Source: JBBECF01 sp040881945 (GTDB lineage Bacteria; Pseudomonadota; Alphaproteobacteria; Dongiales; Dongiaceae). From it: DNA of 64,000 nucleotides. The notes under the pieces were generated by a model that saw only the letters and a list, made by a program, of their open reading frames with translations, did no database searches and was not told where the DNA came from. Each line of letters begins with the position of its first letter. The first letter of the stretch is position 1. Position numbers and translations under genes: made by a program. The DNA is taken from the NCBI GenBank assembly GCA_040881945.1, contig JBBECF010000130.1, positions 26,376-90,375 on the forward strand, read 5' to 3'. Positions 42,226-51,252 of this stretch are shown here, in pieces.

Positions 42226-43777
42226 GGCGCGAGTCCTCTTGACGGCTGGCCGCGTCCGGGCGCGGTTCGTGCGCGCCGGCCATGAGCAGGCCGATCCGTT
42301 CCATGGTCATTTCGCCCGCCGGACGGGCCTCCGACAAGTGACCGCGCGAGATCACGGCGATGCGATCGGCGATCTCGAAGATCTCATCGATGTCCTGGCT
42401 GATCACCAGGATGGCCGAACCGGAGCGCGCCAGGTCGATCAAGGCCTGACGGATGAGCGCAGCGGCGCCGGCGTCCACGCCCCAGGTCGGCTGGTTGACG
42501 ACGAGAATTGCCGGCTTGCGGTTGAGCTCGCGGCCGACGACGAACTTCTGCAGATTGCCGCCGGACAGCGACCGCGCTTCCGGATCGGGGCGGCCGCGGC
42601 GGACGTCGAAATCGTCGGCGACGCGTTGTCCGATGCTTCTTGCCTGACCGCGATCGACGAACCCCTTGCGCACCAGCCCGTCGCCCGTGGCATGGCGCGT
42701 CAGAATCACGTTCTCGGAGAGCGCAAGGCCCGGCACCGAGCTGTGGCCAAGCCGTTCCTCGGGGACGAAGGCCGCGCCGCGCCGGCGCCGCGCGGTGATG
42801 CCGAGGTGCCCGCAGGCCGACCCGTCGATCTCCAGGGCGTCGGGTCGGGCGTTCGGCCGCTCGCCGGACACCGCATCGAAGAATTCCGACTGGCCGTTCC
42901 CGGCCACGCCGGCGATGCACACGACCTCGCCGCCCTGGACCTCGAGTCCGACGTCCTGCAACGCGACCGCGAACGGCCCGTCCGCGGCCTGGCTCAGCCG
43001 ATTGAGCCGGAGCCGCGGCCTGCCGGCGCGCATGGCGCCGTCGGCTTTCACGGTGTGAATGTCGGCGCCGACCATCAACCTCGCCAGACTCGCCGCGCTT
43101 TCCGTGCCCGGATCGACCCGCGCGACGACCTTGCCGTGGCGCAGAATCGTCACGTTGTGGCACAGCCGCTTCACCTCTTCGAGGCGATGGCTGATGTAGA
43201 GCACGGCGCAGTCCTCGGCCGCCAGCCGATCGAGCGTCAGGAACAACTGTTCGGCCTCCTGCGGTGTCAGCACCGAGGTCGGCTCGTCCATGATGAGAAG
43301 GCGCGGCTCCTGGAGAAGGCAGCGCACGATCTCGATACGCTGGCGTTCGCCGGCCGAAAGATCGGCCACGGTCGCCGACGGCACCAGCGGCAATCCGTAG
43401 TCGATGGAGACCTGCGCGATCCCGTCCGACAGCGTCGCGAAGTCGAGCCTGCCCGGAAGGGCCAAGGCGATGTTCTCGGCGACCGTCAGCGCCTCGAACA
43501 GCGAAAAGTGCTGAAACACCATGCCGATTCCGAGCATCCGGGCCGCGGCCGGGTTCGCGATCGAAACCGGCTTGCCCATCCAGCGCAGCTCGCCGGCGGT
43601 CGGCTGCAGCGCGCCGTAGATGATCTTCACCAGGGTGGACTTGCCGGCGCCGTTCTCGCCGAGGAGCGCGTGAATCTCGCCGTGGCTCACCTTGAGATCC
43701 ACCGAATCGTTGGCGAGCAGCGACCCGAATCGCTTGGTGATGCCCACGGCCTCCAACAGCGGGGGCTCGCCGCTCAT
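42209..43777 (-). CDS. BMP-type ABC transporter ATP-binding protein (double NBD)
   Basis: RbsA/YufO-like ATPase of 522 residues with two nucleotide-binding domains. Domain 1 has a normal Walker A GENGAGKST (40-48), signature LSAGERQRIEI and Walker B MDEPTSVLTP. Domain 2 is degenerate in this class: GVAGNGQSE replaces Walker A and VNQPTWGVD replaces the DEPT Walker B, though LSGGNLQKFVVGREL is intact. Only one site probably hydrolyses ATP. ATG 43777 overlaps the xdhC stop by 4 bp, tying the transporter to xanthine dehydrogenase. Confidence 0.93.
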   Translation of the reverse strand: MSGEPPLLEAVGITKRFGSLLANDSVDLKVSHGEIHALLGENGAGKSTLVKIIYGALQPTAGELRWMGKPVSIANPAAARMLGIGMVFQHFSLFEALTVAENIALALPGRLDFATLSDGIAQVSIDYGLPLVPSATVADLSAGERQRIEIVRCLLQEPRLLIMDEPTSVLTPQEAEQLFLTLDRLAAEDCAVLYISHRLEEVKRLCHNVTILRHGKVVARVDPGTESAASLARLMVGADIHTVKADGAMRAGRPRLRLNRLSQAADGPFAVALQDVGLEVQGGEVVCIAGVAGNGQSEFFDAVSGERPNARPDALEIDGSACGHLGITARRRRGAAFVPEERLGHSSVPGLALSENVILTRHATGDGLVRKGFVDRGQARSIGQRVADDFDVRRGRPDPEARSLSGGNLQKFVVGRELNRKPAILVVNQPTWGVDAGAAALIRQALIDLARSGSAILVISQDIDEIFEIADRIAVISRGHLSEARPAGEMTMERIGLLMAGAHEPRPDAASRQEDSRHAPGA

Positions 43778-44790
43778 GCTGTGCGACCGAGGCTCGCTTC
43801 GGGCATTTGCGCGGTGCGCAGCGCCTCGTCGCGGGCCAGGATTTCCGCGACGGTAGCGGCGGCGATGACGGCCGGCGCCTTGGCGCTGATTCCCGGGATG
43901 CCGATCGGGCAAACCAACCGCGCGATCCGATCTTCCGGAACGCCCGCTTCGCGCAGCCGCTTGCCGAACCGGGCGCGTTTCGTGGCGCTGCCGATCAGCC
44001 CGACATAGGGGAACCGGCCCGCGGCCAGCGCGGCATGCACGATGTCCAGATCGAGGGCATGGCTATGGGTCATCACCAGGACGAAGGCGCCCGCCGGCGC
44101 CCGGGCCAGCTCCGCCGCCGGCGCCGCGGAATGAATCGGCCGCGCGTTCGCCGGCATGGCGCCGGGAAAGGCGTCGGCGCGGGCGTCGATCCAGGTGACG
44201 TTCACCGGCAGGGGTCCGAATGCCAAGACCGTCGCGCGCCCGACATGACCGGCGCCGAACAGCAGGACATCGCGCCGCTTCTCGCCGAATCGTTCGGTGA
44301 GGACACCGTCGGCGGACAGCGTCACGCCCGGGTCCGCGCCGGTGACGGCGGCATTAACGAGCTCGCGAAGGACTCGCCCGCCGGCGATGCGTCCTTTCGA
44401 AACGAACGGCCCGGCCGCCTCGCGGGCGGCGAACGCCTCGACCGATGGCCGTGCGGCGGCATCGATGATCTCGAGCAGAAGGGTCACGCGCCCGCCGCAG
44501 CACTGGCCGAATTCGGGTCCCAGGGCATGCCGCGTCAGACGGACGCTCGCCTCGCTTGCGCTCCGGCGCAGCGGGTCGGGCGCGCCGCGTTCCAGCGCCG
44601 CCTGGGCTTCGGCCAGGGCGCGCCATTCGAGCGTCCCGCCGCCGATCGTGCCAAAGAAGCCGCCGCCCGGAACGACGATCAACCGCGCCCCGGCTTCGCG
44701 CGGCGCCGAGCCGTCGACCTTCGCGACGGTGACCATGGCGCACCGGCGGTGCGCGTCCAGGGCCTTGGCGAGGGTCGCCCACACGCGCAT
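43774..44790 (-). CDS. xdhC: Xanthine dehydrogenase maturation factor
   Basis: Inserts sulfurated molybdenum cofactor into XdhB. 338 residues: the N-terminal XdhC_CoxI domain carries MVTVAKVDGSAPREAGARLIV and FFGTIGGGTLEW, then EFGQCCGGRVTLLLE (metal/cofactor-binding CC pair). The C-terminal Rossmann domain carries LLFGAGHVGRATVLA and YVGLIGSATKRARFGKRL. It lies 3 bp after the xdhB stop. Only one XdhC is present although two molybdenum hydroxylases occur in the window. Confidence 0.93.
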   Translation of the reverse strand: MRVWATLAKALDAHRRCAMVTVAKVDGSAPREAGARLIVVPGGGFFGTIGGGTLEWRALAEAQAALERGAPDPLRRSASEASVRLTRHALGPEFGQCCGGRVTLLLEIIDAAARPSVEAFAAREAAGPFVSKGRIAGGRVLRELVNAAVTGADPGVTLSADGVLTERFGEKRRDVLLFGAGHVGRATVLAFGPLPVNVTWIDARADAFPGAMPANARPIHSAAPAAELARAPAGAFVLVMTHSHALDLDIVHAALAAGRFPYVGLIGSATKRARFGKRLREAGVPEDRIARLVCPIGIPGISAKAPAVIAAATVAEILARDEALRTAQMPEASLGRTA

Positions 44791-44793
44791 CGC

Positions 44794-47133
44794 TTAAGCC
44801 GCGCGCCGCATGGCATTGACCGCGCGCATGATCGCCTCGGGCGTCGCCGGCGCATCGAGCGGCGGAACAACGCCGGGGTTCAAGCCGGCAACGGCGTCGG
44901 CGATTGCGGAAAACACCGAGAGCGCGAGCATCAGCGGCGGCTCGCCGACGGCCTTCGATCGGAAGATCGTGTCCTCGCGGTTGCCCGCCGACCGATACAG
45001 CGCGACACGGAAATCGGCCGGCACGTCCGACGCCGTCGGGATCTTGTAGGTCGAGGGCGCGTGCGTCCGCAGCCGGCCCTGGGCGTCGTAGACCAGTTCC
45101 TCCGTCGTCAGCCACCCCATGCCCTGCACGAAACCGCCTTCGATCTGGCCGATGTCGATCGCCGGATTCATCGAGCGGCCGACGTCGTGCAGGATATCGA
45201 CGCGGTCGACGCGCATTTCGCCGGTCAAGGTGTCGATCGTCACCTCGGCGCAGGCCGCGCCATAGGCGAAATACAGGAACGGCCGGCCCTTCACGTTGGC
45301 GCGATCCCACGAGATTTTCGGTGTCGCATAGTAGCCCGTCGCGGAAAGCTGAACACGCGCGTGAAAGGCGTTTTTCACGAACTCGGGGAACGGGACGGAC
45401 TCGTTTGCGATGACCACCCGGCCGTTCTCGAAGCGGACGAGCGCCCTCGCCACGCCGTAGCGCGCCGCCGCGAACTCGACCAGCCGGGTCCGGATCGTCT
45501 CGGCTGCGATCTTGGCCGCCATGCCGTTGAGGTCGGAACCGGACGAGGCGGCGGTGGGCGAGGCGTTGGGGACCTTGGCGGTCGTGGTCGCGGTGATCTT
45601 GATCCGGTCGAGCCCAATGCCGAAGACGTCGGCCACCACCTGCGCGACCTTCACGTACAGCCCCTGCCCCATTTCGGTGCCGCCGTGGTTCAAATGCACC
45701 GAACCGTCCGTATAGACATGCACCAGCGCGCCCGCCTGGTTGAGATGGGCCAGGGTGAAGGAGATGCCGAATTTGACGGGCGTCAGCGCCAGACCCTTCC
45801 TGAGGAACCGGTTCCGCCCGTTGAACGCCCGCACGTCGACGCGGCGGCGGCGGTAGTCGCTGGTCCGCTCGAGTTCGGCCACCAGATCGGGCAGGATGTT
45901 GTCCTCGACCGTCTGGCCGAACGGCGTCGCGTCGCGCCCGTCCGCATAGAAATTCCGCTTGCGTACATCGAGCGGATCGAGGCCGAGGGTGATGGCGATG
46001 GCGTCGATCATCCGTTCGGCGAACAGCATGCCTTGCGGGCCCCCGAACCCGCGGAAGGCCGTGTTCGACACCGTGTTGGTCTTCAGCCGGCGCGAGAAGA
46101 TGCGCAGCGCGGGATAGAAATAGGCGTTGTCGGCGTGGAACATCGTGCGGTCGTTCACGCCCAGCGAAAGATCGGCGGAAACGCCGCAGCGCGACAAGAA
46201 TCCGACATCGACGGCGCGCAGGCGGCCGTCCGCGTCGAACCCGGCCGCGTAGTCCACGCGGAAGTCGTGCCGCTTGCCGGTCATGATCATGTCGTCGTCG
46301 CGGTCGAGGCGCATCTTGGCCGGCCGGCCGGTGACATGGGCGGCGAGCGCGGCCAAGGCCGCCCATTGCGCGGCCTGGGATTCCTTGCCGCCGAACGCGC
46401 CGCCCATGCGGCGGCATTCGCAGGTGACGGCGGCGTCGGCGACGCCGAGCATCCTGGCCACGCAATGTTGCACCTCGGCGGGGTGCTGGGTCGATGAATG
46501 GACCAGCATCTCGCCGCCTTCGAGCGGCAGCGCGAAGGCCGCCTGACCCTCGAGATAGAAATGCTCCTGCCCGCCGATCCGGAACGACTCCGCGATGCGC
46601 CGGGGCGACGCGGCCAGCGCGCCCGCCACGTCGCCGCGCCGGAATTCGTAGGGCGGCAACAGGTCCATCTCGGCGGCGATCGCGTCCTCCACGGTCACCG
46701 CCGGCGTTTCGGTCTCGACGTCGATCGCGGCCCGCGCGGCGGCACGACGGGCCTGGAGGTGCGTTTCGGCGACCACGGCGAAGACGACCTGCCCGTGAAA
46801 GTCGATCCGGCCGGACGCCAGGATCGGATCGTCGCCCTTGGCCGGGCTGCAATCGTTGATTCCCGGTATGTCCGCAGCGGTCAGAACCGCGACGACGCCC
46901 GGGCTGCGGCGCACCGCCTCGAGGTCGAGACGAGTGATGCGGCCGCGGCTCGTGGCGGCATGGCCGGGGGCCACATGCACCGTGCCGGCCGGTTCGGGCA
47001 TGTCGTCGATGTAGACGGCGGTGCCCTGCACATGCCGCTCGGCGCTGTCATGCGCCAGCGCCGCGCCGAGCGCGCCCGCCGTCCGGGCCGTCTCAGGCAA
47101 CGCTCTCAAGCACCGCCTCCCGTTGTCCCACAA
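44794..47133 (-). CDS. xdhB: Xanthine dehydrogenase molybdopterin-binding subunit
   Basis: Catalytic subunit oxidising hypoxanthine and xanthine to urate; up to 779 residues. The xanthine pocket is intact: FGGKE (E251 in the longest form), R329 in NDRTMFH exactly 78 residues later (matching Glu232/Arg310 of Rhodobacter XDH), AFRGFGGPQGM and the catalytic glutamate E731 in VGEPPLMLA. The start is unclear because no ATG or GTG fits: TTG 47133, TTG 47109 or TTG 47100 are available. The last two give overlaps of 17 or 8 bp with xdhA and agree better with homologue starts (HDSAERHVQGTAVYIDD soon after). Confidence 0.92.
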   Translation of the reverse strand: MWDNGRRCLRALPETARTAGALGAALAHDSAERHVQGTAVYIDDMPEPAGTVHVAPGHAATSRGRITRLDLEAVRRSPGVVAVLTAADIPGINDCSPAKGDDPILASGRIDFHGQVVFAVVAETHLQARRAAARAAIDVETETPAVTVEDAIAAEMDLLPPYEFRRGDVAGALAASPRRIAESFRIGGQEHFYLEGQAAFALPLEGGEMLVHSSTQHPAEVQHCVARMLGVADAAVTCECRRMGGAFGGKESQAAQWAALAALAAHVTGRPAKMRLDRDDDMIMTGKRHDFRVDYAAGFDADGRLRAVDVGFLSRCGVSADLSLGVNDRTMFHADNAYFYPALRIFSRRLKTNTVSNTAFRGFGGPQGMLFAERMIDAIAITLGLDPLDVRKRNFYADGRDATPFGQTVEDNILPDLVAELERTSDYRRRRVDVRAFNGRNRFLRKGLALTPVKFGISFTLAHLNQAGALVHVYTDGSVHLNHGGTEMGQGLYVKVAQVVADVFGIGLDRIKITATTTAKVPNASPTAASSGSDLNGMAAKIAAETIRTRLVEFAAARYGVARALVRFENGRVVIANESVPFPEFVKNAFHARVQLSATGYYATPKISWDRANVKGRPFLYFAYGAACAEVTIDTLTGEMRVDRVDILHDVGRSMNPAIDIGQIEGGFVQGMGWLTTEELVYDAQGRLRTHAPSTYKIPTASDVPADFRVALYRSAGNREDTIFRSKAVGEPPLMLALSVFSAIADAVAGLNPGVVPPLDAPATPEAIMRAVNAMRRAA

Positions 47134-48574
47134 CGCGCATGCCGGCGGTCGGCGCGCCGGCCGTTTCGTGCAGGGCCTTGGCCATGAGCGCCTTCGCCGT
47201 GGCCCGGCGGTAGGCGGCCGAGGCCCGCATATCGTCGATGGGCGTGAAGTCGTTGTCCAGCGCCGCGAGCGCCCCCTGCCACGTCGCCTCGCTCGAAAGC
47301 TCCGCGCCGGCCAGGGCGGTTTCGGCCGCTTCGGCCCGTTTCGGCGTCGCCGCCATGCCGCCGTAGGCGATCCGGCAATCCCGGATCCGGTCGCCGTCGA
47401 GGGTGAAGCGGAAGGCGCCGAGCACCGCCGAAATGTCCTGGTCGAAGCGCTTGGCGATCTTGTAGCAGCGAAAGACCTGGCCGGTCCTTAGTTTCGGCAC
47501 CCGTACCCGGCTGACGAATTCGCCGGGGCGGCGGTCCTGCTTGCCGTAGGCGAGGAAGAACTTCTCCAGCTTCATGGTCCGGGTCTTGTCGCCCCGGCGC
47601 AGTTCGAGGGTGGCGCCGAGCGCGATCAGGGCCGGCGGCATGTCGCCAATGGGCGAGCCATTGGCGATGTTGCCCCCGACGGTGCCGGCGGCGCGCACCT
47701 GCTTGGCGCCGAGGCGGCGCACGAGTTCCGCCAGGTCGCAATCCAAGGCGGCGAGGTAGGGTTCGGCCATCTCGTAGGTCGCGGTCGCGCCGATCGACAA
47801 TTCCGTGCCGCTGTCGGCAATGGCGTCCAGCCCCTCGACCCGCCCGAGATGGATGACCTTGGGCAGCGAACGAAGTTGCTTGGTGATCCACAGTCCGACG
47901 TCCGTGGCGCCGGCGACCAGAACGGCGTCCTTGTGCCGCGCATACAGCTTCGCCAGGCCCGCCACGGTCGCGGGCGCCGCGAAAAAGCTCGTCTTGTCGC
48001 CGATGAACACGTCCTCGCCGTCCGCCAGGCCGCGCAGCGCTTCGGCCGTCGCGCCGGCCGCCGCCGCATAGGAATCGCTCGGCCGGCCGGCGCAGGCATC
48101 GAGCCCGGCCGCGACTATCGGGCGGTAACCGGTACAGCGGCAGAGATTGCCGGCGAGCCAGTCGTTCACGCGCCTGCGATCCGGCGCCGCGCCCGCGTGA
48201 TACAGGGCGAACAGGGCCATGACGAAGCCCGGCGTGCAGAAGCCGCATTGCGACGCATGGGCGTCCACCATCGCCTGCTGGACCGGATGCAGGCGGCCTT
48301 CGCGCCGGCTCAGGTCGTCGACGGCGACGACCTCCTTGCCGTCCACCATGCCCAAGAGCTGGATGCAACTGTTCACCGGCTCGTAAACCAGGCGCCCGCC
48401 GCGCACCGACCCGATCGCCACCGTGCAGGCGCCGCAGTCGCCTTCGCCGCAGCCCTCCTTCGTCCCGCGGGCGCGCTCGGTCAGGCGCAGATAGTCGAGC
48501 AGCGTCGCGGTCGGCGATAGTTCCGCCAATTCGACGATTTTGCCGCGACGCAGGAACCGGATCGACGAACGCAT
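47093..48574 (-). CDS. xdhA: Xanthine dehydrogenase small subunit ([2Fe-2S] and FAD domains)
   Basis: Electron-transfer subunit, 493 residues. The ferredoxin domain has C42, C47, C50 and C70. The second cluster domain has C110, C113, C145 and C147 (CGFC and CRCTGY). The FAD domain (about 180-380) carries LVAGATDVGLWITKQ and AAGTVGGNIANGSPIGD, followed by the CoxM-like C-terminal domain with DDMRASAAYRR. In this enzyme clusters and FAD are fused, unlike the three-subunit hydroxylase at 22727-26448. ATG 48574, 5 bp after the uraH stop. Confidence 0.95.
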   Translation of the reverse strand: MRSSIRFLRRGKIVELAELSPTATLLDYLRLTERARGTKEGCGEGDCGACTVAIGSVRGGRLVYEPVNSCIQLLGMVDGKEVVAVDDLSRREGRLHPVQQAMVDAHASQCGFCTPGFVMALFALYHAGAAPDRRRVNDWLAGNLCRCTGYRPIVAAGLDACAGRPSDSYAAAAGATAEALRGLADGEDVFIGDKTSFFAAPATVAGLAKLYARHKDAVLVAGATDVGLWITKQLRSLPKVIHLGRVEGLDAIADSGTELSIGATATYEMAEPYLAALDCDLAELVRRLGAKQVRAAGTVGGNIANGSPIGDMPPALIALGATLELRRGDKTRTMKLEKFFLAYGKQDRRPGEFVSRVRVPKLRTGQVFRCYKIAKRFDQDISAVLGAFRFTLDGDRIRDCRIAYGGMAATPKRAEAAETALAGAELSSEATWQGALAALDNDFTPIDDMRASAAYRRATAKALMAKALHETAGAPTAGMRVVGQREAVLESVA

Positions 48575-48579
48575 CCCGC

Positions 48580-48930
48580 TCAGCTCCCGCGATAGGTCGA
48601 ATAGCCGTAGGGCGACAGCAGCAGCGGCACATGATAGTGGCCGTCGGCGTCGGCGACGCCGAAGCGGATCGGGATCACATCGAGAAAGGCGGGATCGGGC
48701 AGTTCCGCGCCGACGGCCCTGAGATAATCGCCGGCATGGAACCGCAATTCATAGATGCCCGGTCGAAACGCCTCGCCCTCGAGAATCGGTCCGTCGACGC
48801 GGCCGTCCGCATTGGTCGTGACGGTCCTGACATGCACGGGCGCGCCGTCGAGCCGCCACAGCTCGATGCGCAGGCCCGCCGCCGGCCTGCCCGTCATCGT
48901 GTCGAGGACGTGCGTCGTCAGGCGTCCCAC
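48580..48930 (-). CDS. uraH: 5-hydroxyisourate hydrolase (transthyretin-like)
   Basis: Hydrolyses 5-hydroxyisourate to OHCU between PuuD and UraD. The 116 residues match the TTR-like family: LTTHVLDTMTGRPAAGL (residues 4-20), the histidine in ELRFHAGDYL, HYHVPLLLSPYGYSTYRGS with the diagnostic C-terminal YRGS. The start is GTG 48930, 4-5 nt after a strong AGGAGG site. It is the first gene of the purine operon, 110 bp downstream of the FAD oxidase stop; a GC hairpin lies in that leader. Confidence 0.96.
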   Translation of the reverse strand: MGRLTTHVLDTMTGRPAAGLRIELWRLDGAPVHVRTVTTNADGRVDGPILEGEAFRPGIYELRFHAGDYLRAVGAELPDPAFLDVIPIRFGVADADGHYHVPLLLSPYGYSTYRGS

Positions 48931-49040
48931 GTTTCCTCCTGCGCCGATCGCTGCGCGGCGGCCGTTCGCCGCCCCGCGCCGCTATGATGCCAGAGGCCTA
49001 CTGCTCGAAAAAGGGGAGATATTCGCGCAATTCCGCCGAC

Positions 49041-50369
49041 TCACACGCCGGCCATCGGCCTCGGGCGCGAGCCGTCGGCGAAGCGCGCGAAGCGGAACGG
49101 CGACGGATCGACCACCGGCGGATCGCCGGTCACCAGATCGGCCGCCAGGCGGCCGGCGCCGGGGCCGATGCCGAAGCCGTGCCCGGAAAAGCCCGTGGCG
49201 ATGAAGAAGCCCGGCAGCTTGTCCACCGGCGAGATGACCGGCACGGTGTCGGGCGTCGCATCGATGAGGCCGGCCCAGCGCTCCGCAATGGCCGCGCCCT
49301 TGAACACCGGAAACGCGGCTTCGAGGTTCCTCCTCGCCGCCTCGAGGTCGGCGGCGACGGGCTCGGGGTCGAGCACGCGCACGCGCTCGAAGGGCGAGAC
49401 TTCGTCCAGCGCCCACCGCACGGGCCTGCGCCATTCGTCGAGGAACCGCTGTCCCAACCGCAGCCTCACGTCTCGCCATTCGATTCGCAGGACCGGCAGG
49501 AAATCGAAGAAGAAGCGAAAGCTGTCCGGCACGATCTCGGCGACGTTCGCGCTGCCATGCGCGACCGTATAGCCGCCGTCGAGTCGCTTGCGGAAGGCGA
49601 AGCCCGGCCCCCAGGCCGCCGCCTCCGGCCCGCCCTCGATCGGCGCGGTCCGCATCACCGACGCGAGCACCTTGAGCTGCGGCAGCGTCAGGCCCAGGCT
49701 GCGGCAGAACAGGCCGGACCAGGCGCCGCCGCACAACACGACGGCCGCGCAGGCGATGCGGCCCGTCTCCGTGACGACGGCCGCCACGCGCCCCGCCTGG
49801 GTCTCGATGCCGCGGACCGCGCAGCCGCCGAGCACCGTGGCGCCCAGCCGCTGAGCCGCGCGTGCGATGGCCGGCGCCGCCTTCTGCGGCTCGGCCCGCC
49901 CATCGCTCGCCGTGTAGAGGGCGCCGGCCCAGCGCCGCGCCGAGCCGCCCAACAGCCGGCTGGCCTCTTCGCCGGTCACGATTCGCGAATCGAGCTGGTG
50001 CTGTCTTGCGTGCTCCAGCCACGCCTGGCGCTTGGCCAGGTCCTTCTCGTTCTTGCACAGGTAGAGGATCCCGGTTTGCCGGAAGCCCGTGTCGCCCTCG
50101 ACCATCTCGTCCATGCCGGACCACAGCCGCAGGCTTTCGATGATCAGCGGCAGCTCGCGCGGATCGCGGCCCATCTTCCGGCACCATCCCCAATTCCGGC
50201 TCGACTGCTCGCCGGCGATGTGTCCCTTCTCGCAGAGGACGGTCGAGACGCCCTTGCGCGCCAGGAACAGGGCGGTGCTTGCGCCGATGATGCCGCCGCC
50301 GACGATCACGACATCGGCGCGCGACGGCGCCGCCTCATCGGATCTTACGGGTTCGACGCGCGGCGCCAT
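49041..50369 (-). CDS. FAD-dependent amino acid oxidase/dehydrogenase (DadA/DAO family)
   Basis: Predicted flavoenzyme oxidising a glycine-, sarcosine- or D-amino-acid-like substrate. The 442 residues have the dinucleotide-binding motif VVIVGGGIIGAS at about 20-31, EKGHIAGEQSSRNWGWCRK (FAD contact, often SSRNWG in this subgroup), VVLCGGAWSGLF and the C-terminal FIATGFSGHGFGIGPGAGR. The family does not fix the substrate. It lies 22 bp after the GST gene and 110 bp before uraH, bridging the carboxylase-like cluster and the purine operon. Confidence 0.87.
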   Translation of the reverse strand: MAPRVEPVRSDEAAPSRADVVIVGGGIIGASTALFLARKGVSTVLCEKGHIAGEQSSRNWGWCRKMGRDPRELPLIIESLRLWSGMDEMVEGDTGFRQTGILYLCKNEKDLAKRQAWLEHARQHQLDSRIVTGEEASRLLGGSARRWAGALYTASDGRAEPQKAAPAIARAAQRLGATVLGGCAVRGIETQAGRVAAVVTETGRIACAAVVLCGGAWSGLFCRSLGLTLPQLKVLASVMRTAPIEGGPEAAAWGPGFAFRKRLDGGYTVAHGSANVAEIVPDSFRFFFDFLPVLRIEWRDVRLRLGQRFLDEWRRPVRWALDEVSPFERVRVLDPEPVAADLEAARRNLEAAFPVFKGAAIAERWAGLIDATPDTVPVISPVDKLPGFFIATGFSGHGFGIGPGAGRLAADLVTGDPPVVDPSPFRFARFADGSRPRPMAGV

Positions 50370-50391
50370 CGTTCCAACTCGAGCACGGATG

Positions 50392-50976
50392 TCATTTCGG
50401 GCGGCTGGCGATCATAGCCGGGCGCATCGAAAAAGTCTCCAGCCAGGCCGCCAGAGCCGGGCACCGGCCGCGCCAATCGTGGGCATAGCGGAGATCGGTG
50501 TATTCGAAGGCGCAGGCCGCCGTGATTTGGTCGATCCGCAGCGGACCCGCGGCCAGGGCGGCGGCCAGCGACTCCAGCTTGTCGATGGCCCGCCCGATGC
50601 GCTGCTCGAGCTTCGCAATCGTGCCCCGGCTCTTTTCGCCCTCCGGCCGCAGCAGCTCCATGCGGCGCTGCAGCCCGGCCTCCATCGCGCCGTTCGCCAG
50701 CGCCTCGCGCGTCAACGTCTCCCAGCGACCGGCCTCGGGGTAGAGGCTCGGCCGACCGGAGATGCTGTCGAAATAGGCGCAAATCACCCGGCTGTCGTAG
50801 ATCGGCCGGCCGTCATCGAGCTCCAGAGTCGGAATCTGCCGCAACGGATTCAGCTCGTCGAGAAACGTCGCCTCGTAGACGTCGATGATGCGTTCCTCGA
50901 CCGTGAGCCCCAGCTCCAGCGCGACCACCCGCGCCTTCCGGCCGAAGGGGCTGGTCGGCCCATTATAGAGGATCAT
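50392..50976 (-). CDS. Glutathione S-transferase
   Basis: 194-residue cytosolic GST. The N-terminal thioredoxin-like half has YNGPTSPFGRKARVVALELGL, IPTLELDDG and the glutathione-binding YDSRVICAYFD. The C-terminal helical half starts near residue 82. Serine in TSPFGRKAR is the probable catalytic or contact residue, as in bacterial GSTs of this type. It lies 27 bp after the biotin-carrier gene and 22 bp before the oxidase, so it may be cotranscribed. A role in detoxification or isomerisation of an intermediate is only inference. Confidence 0.88.
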   Translation of the reverse strand: MILYNGPTSPFGRKARVVALELGLTVEERIIDVYEATFLDELNPLRQIPTLELDDGRPIYDSRVICAYFDSISGRPSLYPEAGRWETLTREALANGAMEAGLQRRMELLRPEGEKSRGTIAKLEQRIGRAIDKLESLAAALAAGPLRIDQITAACAFEYTDLRYAHDWRGRCPALAAWLETFSMRPAMIASRPK

Positions 50977-51003
50977 GGCGTGTCGCCGCGGCGCCCCGGC
51001 CGC

Positions 51004-51222
51004 CTAGCCGATCTCGACGGCGAGCATTCCGGCATCGACGCCTTCCTGCCCCTCGGTAATATGGACGGCCTTCACCACGCCGCCTTCGCTTGCCGGATGC
51101 GGCACCTCGGTCTTCATCACCTCGAGGATGAACAGCACGTCGCCGGCGCTGACCTTGTCGCCGGGCTTGACCAGGACCTTCCAGACGTTGCCGGGAACCA
51201 TGGTCTCGATCTTTTCAGCCAT
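51004..51222 (-). CDS. Biotin carboxyl carrier protein (stand-alone, short)
   Basis: The 72-residue biotinyl domain carries the biotin lysine K37 in LEVMKTEV (usual consensus EAMKM/T). It has only the barrel: NVWKVLVKPGDKVSAGDVL before and HPASEGGVVKAVHITEGQEGVDAGML after. AccB proteins are about 150 residues with an N-terminal linker, missing here. It carries CO2 between the biotin carboxylase encoded at 53126-54490 and the carboxyltransferase halves encoded at 51253-53103. Confidence 0.92.
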   Translation of the reverse strand: MAEKIETMVPGNVWKVLVKPGDKVSAGDVLFILEVMKTEVPHPASEGGVVKAVHITEGQEGVDAGMLAVEIG

Positions 51223-51252
51223 CGGGTGCCCCCTCTTTGAATTGCTCGGCGC

